A DNA stretch of 64,000 nt, from NCBI GenBank assembly GCA_028829895.1, contig CM054180.1, positions 117,660,973 through 117,724,972 on the forward strand, read 5' to 3'. Positions 56,632 to 64,000 of the stretch are shown piece after piece. Under the pieces are notes generated by a model. That model saw only the letters and a list, made by a program, of their open reading frames with translations. It made no database searches and was not told the DNA's origin. A program made the translations under genes and the position numbers. The DNA comes from Sinotaia quadrata (taxonomy: Eukaryota > Mollusca > Gastropoda > Architaenioglossa > Viviparidae). Positions within the stretch are counted from its first letter, which is position 1, and each line of letters opens with the position of its first letter.

Positions 56632-58310
56632 TGTGACGATGTGTGACAAATTCTGTGTCATGACCTCGTGACCCAATTGCTCGTTTCAAAATTAAATTTT
56701 TGAACGGACCTTTGTTGAAATTCACCCGTGATACATCAGTATCTAGAAGCTTCTAGCAAGGTCGGATTGTTGCATAACTTTAGGCCAGTGTCCAGCACCT
56801 TCGAGATCAACAACATACCACGTGAACGGTCACGTGATGCGTTCAATGCAGTTTCATAAAAATGATCATAACGCGCCAAAACTCTCACTCACTTCCAGAC
56901 CGGCAGACACACCAGGCAGCTTTAACATAGCTCCGTCCCGCCGCCATACCAGAGTCGTAAGAGAGTCGAAGATGAACCCGCGCTAGAGCAGTAAAATCTA
57001 CTTTTAAGAGGTAACAATAACACGTCTACTTCTTACAGTATCTATTGCATTTATTGATTGTATTTTGTAATTGAATTGATGTATGTATTTTGTGCAGCTT
57101 AGCGCTATTTTAGCCAAAGCACGTGTTTCGATGTAAAAGGACAAATCTAAAAGTTATTGTATATAAATTATTGTAACCTTTTCTTATCTTTAGTTTATAT
57201 AATCTTAAATTCACTAGTGCCGCCAGTATGTCTGTGCACGTGGTGAATTCTTCTTTGTAATTCAAATTGTTCTTGCATATAATTTTTCGTGTAAAATTGT
57301 AAAGCATTCATGCTTCATTTTGAATTAATCCTTTGTGTGAATTCCAATTTTTAATGCTGTAAATATTTGGGAATTCATACGTTCGTGTAACGTTATATGT
57401 AACACGCACGTGGACCACAATGTATATTTAAATATAACTATATTTGAATTGTAAACGACACGATAGTCAAAGATTCTAAATTCAGAACCTTAAACAAAGA
57501 AACATGTGCTTGGGTTTTGCGAATATAGACGCAAATAGTTACAGAGCCCAAATCCTTTGTTTCAGCCGGGTTCTTCTTATGTTATTCCTCTCTACCTTCG
57601 TACTTCTTGAGTCGTACACCGACTCGGGCGTCTTCATGACCCATACGTAAAAGTACATCGTGTTAACTACGGTTAACGATCGTCGCAAGTACATTAGCGA
57701 TGCAGTAATTGAGTGGACATTGACTGTTATGCTATGCGGTACTGACGATGAGCCAAAGGATGTGGACCAGTTCTAACCAGTTGAACCCCACATGCGACCA
57801 AGAGTGTAGTTAAGTATATCTACTAGGGTCCAGAATCAAGTGACTATTTGGCAACAGAAAAGCAAATTCTCGTTAGAACTTTTAACCAGGACGGTAAATG
57901 AGAGAACAACGCTGTGTAGAATTAAGACGTCGTGTCGTAATTAATCGTTGCTGTTAATTGTTAAACTTATTAAATCTATTTCATTTTGTTAAGAACCTCT
58001 TTTTGTAGTAAATTGTATGCATATAGACCAAATGGGATTGGATGGGGGCTGTCTGAGCTAAACGAATGACGTAATGAATGCATATGAATCTAAGAGAGTT
58101 TTTAACGATTTCCAATCTAGCTAATGTACGCAAATTATCAGTTTCGTAAATCTGTGATCTAGACTACAAAGATGCATTTTTAATTTAGTCGAATGATGAT
58201 TTGAGCAACCAGTCTGTTTAGGTTAAACGAGAGAGAATTAATTTAAATAGTAAATTAAAGTTCTATAATTTCCTAAGCAGGGTCTTTAAATAAATACTGG
58301 AAACGTAACA
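56632..58310 (+). repeat. 3' LTR
   Basis: 1,679 bp, same ends and same length as the 5' LTR, no mismatch seen. Followed directly by GTCAT. Confidence 0.97.
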
Positions 58311-58315
58311 GTCAT
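58311..58315. other. Target-site duplication, right copy
   Basis: GTCAT following the 3' LTR, matching 50508-50512. Confidence 0.92.
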
Positions 58316-59122
58316 TGTTAGCTGATTGATAGACCTCATTAGCTGACTTATTGATTGACGTCATCAGTAGGTGACCTTGGATTGACGCCATGGTTAACTG
58401 ATTGAATGACGTCATGATGGATTAAGTGATTGGATAGAATGGCTGATTTGATTGATGGTTAGCGTATGTTGATTTCAATTAGGAGAGGGAAGTTGTTTCC
58501 ATTAACTGAGTGATTTATTTCAACCTCAAGTCCATTCCCAGCGTCCGTCGCTTTCGCGGGAAAGAATTATGCTCCGAGTGCACTTGAGCACTTTCTTGTG
58601 GGTGGAAACAGGCTGGTCTTCATCTCATACGAAACCTCTTGTTTTTCAATAGGCGTGCTCTCTCCCCACCCCACCCCTCTCTCTCTCTCTCTCTCTCGTA
58701 TCCTCATGGTCGACAAATACTAGTGCCATATAACTGTTGAAAATCAGTTTCACATAGCTGTCACTCAACACTGTCACACATCACACACACGCGCAAATAA
58801 GCATATATACATATATGTATTGACATGCATATTTATTGTTGGGTCGAAATAATATATTTTAAGTCCAGCAGCCATGATTGGATATAAATCGGAAGCGTTT
58901 AAGTTGTGGGGTGGTCAAATGGCAGTCTACTATTCAGAGTCGCTGAGTGTTTCGTCCCAATTTATGGGTCTGAGAAACCAATCGGTAGCTGTTCGGGTGT
59001 CATGTAAGCGTTAACTGTCTTTCGTTTCCGTACATTACGACTTCAAAACACGTGACCTTTCCAGGACAAAATCATGAAAACGTTTTCTGATATTTCAAGG
59101 ACGAAGTCGCATTTCATGCAAA

Positions 59123-59123
<1 letters not shown>
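58316..59123. other. Right flank: TGATTGA/GACGTCA-type repeat then unique DNA
   Basis: The first 140 bp carry loose copies of CTGATTGAATGACGTCAT-like sequence, related to the left flank (50420-50512). A CT tract lies at 58676-58697. No gene recognised. Confidence 0.55.

Positions 59124-59190
<67 letters not shown>
59124..59190. repeat. (TG)n microsatellite
   Basis: Perfect TG tract of about 64 bp. Confidence 0.96.
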
Positions 59191-59194
<4 letters not shown>

Positions 59195-59489
59195 TGTGCT
59201 CGCGGGTGTGTGTGAGGCAGTATTTACGTTAACAGTTAATCTTTGGCACTATTAAGTTCTCTTGGGTTTTCTAGGTTGATGTTCCGTTTGAGTTGCGTTT
59301 CCAAAGAAATTCTTAATGTGTCAAAACAAAAGGAATCATGCATTATTCACACGCAAAATTATTTCTGGAGACAGTGAACCACAAAGAATGCATATAATGC
59401 CACAAGTTGCAGTGAAAAGTTAATTTTAAAATACAACGGTTCAGATCTAAATTGCCTTTCTTGATACACCAGTGCTTTTACCCGAAGGC

Positions 59490-60000
59490 AGCAAAGAAAA
59501 TGGAGTCGATTCTATCCTGCATAGTCGTTTCATTTGTGTGGAAAAAAAACAAAAAACAAAAAAAACCAATTCAATTACACAGACAATGCCTATATAGAGT
59601 GGATTCTATCCTGCACATTCGTTTCATCTGTGTGAAACAAAACAATTCAATAAAAAAAGAAATGCCGATTCTTTTTAATACATGGGCAGCAAGAAAAAAA
59701 CTAACTAAACAAATATGTTGTGGTTTATTTTTTATTTGTGGGCAGCAATGAATACTGAATACTGTCGATTTGTTAATAATGAATAAACACTTCCTGACAT
59801 ATTTTCATCTGTGAGCCAAAACAAAGAAATAAGCACGATGCTGATTTTCTTTCACTATGTTGGCAGCAGCAACAAACAAATAAACAGGCTGCTGAATTTA
59901 TTTCACTATGTGGGCAGCAGCAACAAACAAATAAACAGGCTGCTGAATTTATTTCACTATGTGGGCAGCAGCAGCAAACAAACGAATGATTTCTTTAAAA
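59490..60000. repeat. Diverged minisatellite ending in GGGCAGCA
   Basis: First two long units with GATTCTATCCTGCA and TCGTTTCATTTGTGTG-like sequence (near 59507 and 59602), then three 46-bp units at about 59856-59985 containing CACTATGTGGGCAGCAGCAA and CAAACAAATAAACAGGCTGC. Confidence 0.88.
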
Positions 60001-60626
60001 TTCTTTGAGCATCTAAAATAGGAAAAAAATTAATCCAAGGATTTTATACTAATGACAAACCAGCCATGATGTCGATGAAGTTTGGGAGCGGCCATTATAC
60101 AGAGGTCGGTCATTCAGGCACTCACAAGGGTCACGATGGACGTCGAGGGTAGAGGGGGCGTGTCTCTCAAGAATTGGAGCTCGTTTGGTTGAGACTTTTG
60201 CAGCTGGTTCTTGAAATTCATATCTCATGACAAGAAATAAGCCTGCTCCTCCCTGACAGGACGATAAATCGTGGCCCATTGTGCTCAAAGGGCCTACGCA
60301 GGTTAAGTATCTTTCCGCACATTGACAACCAAATCTTTGCAGGCCTTTTGCTCCGGATGGCGTCCAGTGGAAATGCAAGGTCTCCTAAACTACAATGAAA
60401 ATTCTTCACAGATCAAACCTCCTCCTTCACCAATGGCACTATCTTTTGCATTCCCGGAGCAGTCATTCCTCAAATCTCCGAAATGCTTCCGGCTGTCTGC
60501 GAAAATGGCATCAAACTCTTTCACGTACAAAGGGATCGTCAATCAACAACCGATTTTCATTTCTGACCATCCATGAGTTACGTCAAACGATTTATGTCTA
60601 TGGACTGCGGCAAACTGTGTGGTAAT
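60001..60626. other. Unique GC-richer stretch, no gene recognised
   Basis: Overlapping frames on both strands (109 codons minus at 60049-60378, 84 codons plus at 60322-60576) have ordinary composition but match no family I know. A host exon is possible but unsupported. Confidence 0.35.
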
Positions 60627-60945
60627 CGTTTTGTTTTGTTTTGTTTTATGGTTTTGTTTTGTTTTATGGTTTTGTTTTGTTTTATGGTTTTGTTTTGTTT
60701 TATGATTTTGCTTTGTTTTATGATTTTGTTTTGTTTTATGGTTTTGTTTTATGGTTTTGTTTTATGGCTTTGTTGTATGGTTTTGTTTTATGGTTTTGTT
60801 TTATGGTTTTGTTGTATGGTTTTGTTGTATGGTTTTGTTTTATGGTTTTTGTTTTACGGTTTTGTTTTGTTTTATGATTTTGTTTTATGGTTTTGTTTTG
60901 TGGTTTGGGTGTGTTTTATGGATTTGATTTGTTTTGTGTGTGTCA
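60627..60945. repeat. TTTTGTTTTATGG simple array
   Basis: About 25 irregular units of TTTTGTTTTATGG and shortened TTTTGTATGG or TTTTG. Phe/Tyr/Gly ORFs are repeat translations. Confidence 0.95.
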
Positions 60946-62456
60946 GAGCGTCTTAACATGCTATGCATTATTAACTTTTAATTTCCAATGAACTTTCCTA
61001 TCACAACAAATGTGACCTAGATCGAGCAGATACTGAACAAGTTTAGTTACAAGATTTAATATATATAAAAATTTAAATCTAAATTTCAAACACTTCCTGA
61101 GTTGCATTAAAACTGTAAAAAATTAAATTTATATATAATAAATAATCTATGAACCTGAAAGACCACTAACATTGCATCCAATTCTAGTTTTATATTATAA
61201 ACAAACGGGACTTAATTATATTATCTTTACTTTGCTATAATATATCTGTAATGCCAGACTGTTTGTATTCAGACGTGTGACACGATTGCTGGATGATGGT
61301 CCTGTGCTGAAATTTGTTTGTTTCTTTTTTTTTTACAAATAGAAATAATTTGCCCTGAGAAGATGAAATATTCCTTACATAAATGCGTTATGTAACGCAT
61401 AATTAAGCAGATACCCTTAAGGAAAGTACAATGCAATGTATCTCCCATGGATAATCTAAGCAGTCAATAAAAACTGTATGCTTAGCTTCACCTATCTGTC
61501 ATCTACTAACTGTATATTAAACATTTTCCCTCCTTTCCTATTGGTTGAATACCCAATCTTTGAGCCTCACGCTCGCTGCAGGAACAATGCAGACCAATTA
61601 TGTGAAGCCTCTCATCATAATCAAGGAAACAATTACTCGCGTTCTGCGCAGGCGCTAAAACTATAAGCAGAATGACCAATTAAGTGCTGAAATCGCGGGT
61701 TTAATTGGCAGGCCGTGTTCGTCCCCTACAGCGCCCCCACGTTTCTGGATGTCAAAGATATTGCCAATCAAGGGAGAGAAACTTTGCATTTCCACCCTGA
61801 TTAGACCCAACGGCCAAAAGTGAATAGACCAGTTTTGCCTTCCTAAGTGTAAGAAGCCTGGGGGCGGTGAACCATCAGGGAGGGAGAATGCAAGAAGGAG
61901 AAGAAAGTTTTGAAGAGCTCCCGGATGCTGTAACTCAAATTTGTATTGTAGGATGCTTTGCTCCTAGAACATGTACAGTCAGATGGAAGTCACTTTTGGA
62001 ACACAGGAATATTCAGTCTAACTAAAGCTGACTGCTGAGCAGAACAGTTGAAAATAGTTTCTGGACTGGTTGCGTCCCCTCTCAAATATGGTTATGGTGC
62101 TCTTGATCATGTTCCTCTCAACTAATATTGAAATAGAGAGTAACAGCAAAACTATTTTCAAGAGATCGGCGGCATCTCCCCAATCATCCCCACAAAAAAC
62201 ATTAAAAAATATATAAATAAAATTAAATTAAGTTTTAAAAAAAATGCAGTCTCCAGCTCAGTTCATTGCTTTAAGAAAATGAAATAATTGACACGTTTTG
62301 CAAAAGCTACTGACCTTTGAACGCATAGGTTTGTGTTAAACCCCACTAACCACTATTCCAGTAGACTTGTCTCATGCATTAGTGGTAACACTTGCTAGTG
62401 GTGTACCCATAAATCTCTACTGTATGCAAGCATTATATATTTGTTTCCTTAACAGC
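60946..62456. other. Unique DNA with GC-richer core at 61.5-61.9 kb
   Basis: 61480-61900 stands out from the AT-rich surroundings and has several TAATTG/CAATTA homeodomain-type sites and CAGCGCCCCCACG (61729-61741), whose reverse complement is a weak CTCF-like match. It could be a conserved non-coding element. No ORF recognised. Confidence 0.4.
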
Positions 62457-62676
62457 AGCAAATTCTTCTTGTAAACTAATGGTTCAGTATCACTTATACC
62501 AGCAAATACTTCTTGTAAACTAATGGTTCAGTATCACTTATACCAGCAAATACTTCTTGTAAACTAGTGGTTCAGTATCACTTATACCAGCAAATTCTTC
62601 TTGTAAACTAATGGTTCAGTATCACTTATACCAACAAATTCTTCTTGTAAACTAATGGTTCAGTATCACTTATACC
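62457..62676. repeat. 44-bp minisatellite, five units
   Basis: Five exact-length units beginning AGCAAATTCTTCTTGTAAAC or AGCAAATACTTCTTGTAAAC and containing GGTTCAGTATCACTTATACC; a partial sixth starts at 62677. Confidence 0.97.
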
Positions 62677-63568
62677 AGCAAATACTTCTCCATCACTGAA
62701 CTTTGCCACATTATTTCAGTGAACTTTCCTCGTATATGTTAGGATCTTGTTTTACCTCATTAAAACAATTTATAACTTTTTTGCATTGGTGTTCAAGTGG
62801 GCTGGCAAGAGACCAGAAGGCTCACCTTGCAGAGATGAAAATTGTCAATGTTATTACAATGAAATTCTACTCATCTACTTTCTTTTACAGCACATTTAAC
62901 TCGTGGCAATAAAGTATGGTTGGATGACTAAATTAACAACCAACTCATCAACCAACTGACTGACCAATGTAAAGAAGTCAAGGACAAATTATACCTGACC
63001 TCCTATCTAAGAATTATTTTGTATTATTATGTTAGGCTTCTTGAAGTTTTTTCGTTCTTTGATAGCCGACACATTCATACGGGTATCGTGAACGGTGACG
63101 TAACCACTGCGCAAGGAAAAAATTAATAACCATATAGTAGTTGTTGTTGTTAAAATATTAAACATTGTATTAGCATGTAACCACAATAGCTGTTGTCAAT
63201 AGCAAGCTTTAGCACATACATCGTTAACAAATTAAAAACAATAATTCAAATTAAGAAAGATGGTCAAAAAAACTTGTTACCCATATACTTAAATAATTGT
63301 TGCTATTAATTATAAAATGTAGTGAAATTAGTATAATGACTATAACTTTCGTAATGCTAATTGTTAAGAGTGCCTGATACTGAAGAAATATGTACAAATA
63401 AATAATGTATCTTCTTAATGCATTAAGTTTTAGAAGTGTACACTCTATTAACAGAGAAACATCCCGAATTTAACACTGTCATATTGACTCAGGTAGCAGT
63501 TTGTATACTTCCGGTTAGTAACGCAAATTGGCGGCGTGTCGAGAACATGTAACAGGATGCGCGTTCTC
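62677..63568. other. AT-rich intergenic, ETS-like motif near 63.51 kb
   Basis: Unique DNA. ACTTCCGG (63507-63514), reverse complement of the ETS core, precedes GGCGGCG by about 15 bp. No gene recognised. Confidence 0.4.
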
Positions 63569-64000
63569 AGTATTAGCAATACAGCCAACCATGTATCAAG
63601 TACATAAAACAGTATTAGCAATACAGCCAACCATGTATCAAGTACATAAAACAGTATTAGCAATACAGCCAACCATGTATCAAGTACATAAAACTGTATT
63701 AGCAATACAGCCAACCATCTATCAGTACATAAAACAGTATTAGCAATACAGCCAACCATCTATCAAGTACATAAAACTGTATTAGCAATACAGCCAACCA
63801 TCTATCAAGTACATAAAACAGTATTAGCAATACAGCCAACCATCTATCAAGTACATAAAACAGTATTAGCAATACAGCCAACCATCTATTAAGTACATAA
63901 AACAGTATTAGCAATACAGCCAACCATCTATCAAGTACATAAAACAGTATTAGCAATACAGCCAACCATCTATCAAGTACATAAAACAGTATTAGCAATA
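63569..64000. repeat. 42-bp minisatellite, cut by window end
   Basis: At least ten units of AGTATTAGCAATACAGCCAA followed by CCATCTATCAAGTACATAAAAC (first units CCATGTATC). One unit is 41 bp. The period is a multiple of three, giving long open frames on both strands; not treated as genes. The array continues past the window. Confidence 0.97.

Larger units (their letters stand above)
50513..58310 (+). mobile_element. Complete non-autonomous LTR retrotransposon
   Basis: A 7,798-bp element bounded by 1,679-bp direct LTRs that begin TGTGACGATG and end AAACGTAACA, flanked by GTCAT on both sides. Internal order: LTR, primer-binding-like site, 610-bp leader, ORF1 (446 codons), ORF2 (591 codons), about 700-bp non-coding tail with a hairpin, polypurine tract, LTR. 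I see no difference between the LTRs in a line-by-line reading and there is no length difference, so insertion is very recent. Neither ORF shows an Asp-Thr/Ser-Gly protease, a reverse transcriptase YxDD box, RNase H, a zinc knuckle, or the integrase HHCC/DDE motifs. The element therefore needs enzymes from elsewhere, like plant LARD or TR-GAG elements, although its coding content is unusual. Confidence 0.92.

Noticed and set aside
60049..60378. 109-codon minus ORF with normal amino-acid composition
   Set aside because: No recognised domain, overlapping open frames on the other strand, and no clear splice or start context; kept only as an unassigned stretch.

Overview
The window looks like non-coding, repeat-dense DNA from an animal nuclear genome. 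The base composition is AT-rich. There are no bacterial-style operons, and no host protein-coding gene could be supported anywhere in the 64 kb. Long perfect microsatellites (TG, GA, CT, GATA, GTGA), more than two dozen minisatellite arrays with units of about 16-74 bp, R2-superfamily LINE debris and an LTR element are together most like a lophotrochozoan, perhaps a mollusc. That assignment is an inference from style; no gene here fixes the species.

Layout. 1-13 kb: microsatellites and minisatellites (27/30-bp, 54-bp and 43-bp units), one CTCF-like site, one copy of an interspersed repeat family, a perfect 21-bp inverted repeat and an 800-bp CT-rich array. 14-15.2 kb: on the minus strand, the broken 3' end of a LINE with a CRLC zinc motif and a restriction-like endonuclease domain, followed by an exon-like tandem duplication. 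16-30 kb: many minisatellite arrays (27, 29, about 45, about 46, 40 and 16 bp) separated by unremarkable sequence. 30.7-32 kb and 48.3-49.4 kb: two long copies of the same interspersed family, which ends in a (TAA)n tail; a partial copy lies at 27.6 kb and a 3'-end copy at 9.0-9.5 kb. 32-44 kb: more arrays, including a 74-bp satellite at 41 kb, and a small CpG-rich cluster of promoter-like motifs at 43.6 kb. 44.9-47 kb: a decayed 5' part of an R2-superfamily LINE whose N-terminal C2H2 finger is still readable.

The most coherent object is a complete LTR element at 50513-58310. It has two 1,679-bp LTRs with no difference seen by eye, 5'-TG/CA-3' ends, a 5-bp GTCAT target-site duplication, a primer-binding-site-like sequence, a polypurine tract, and two long ORFs (446 and 591 codons). 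These ORFs show no protease, reverse transcriptase, RNase H or integrase motif that I can recognise. It is best read as a very recent, non-autonomous LTR retrotransposon carrying an unusual coding region: a charged coiled coil followed by a long Asp/Thr/Ser-rich tail split by one frame change. It would depend on enzymes supplied by another element. The rest of the window, after 58.3 kb, is again minisatellites and unassigned DNA, ending inside a 42-bp tandem array.
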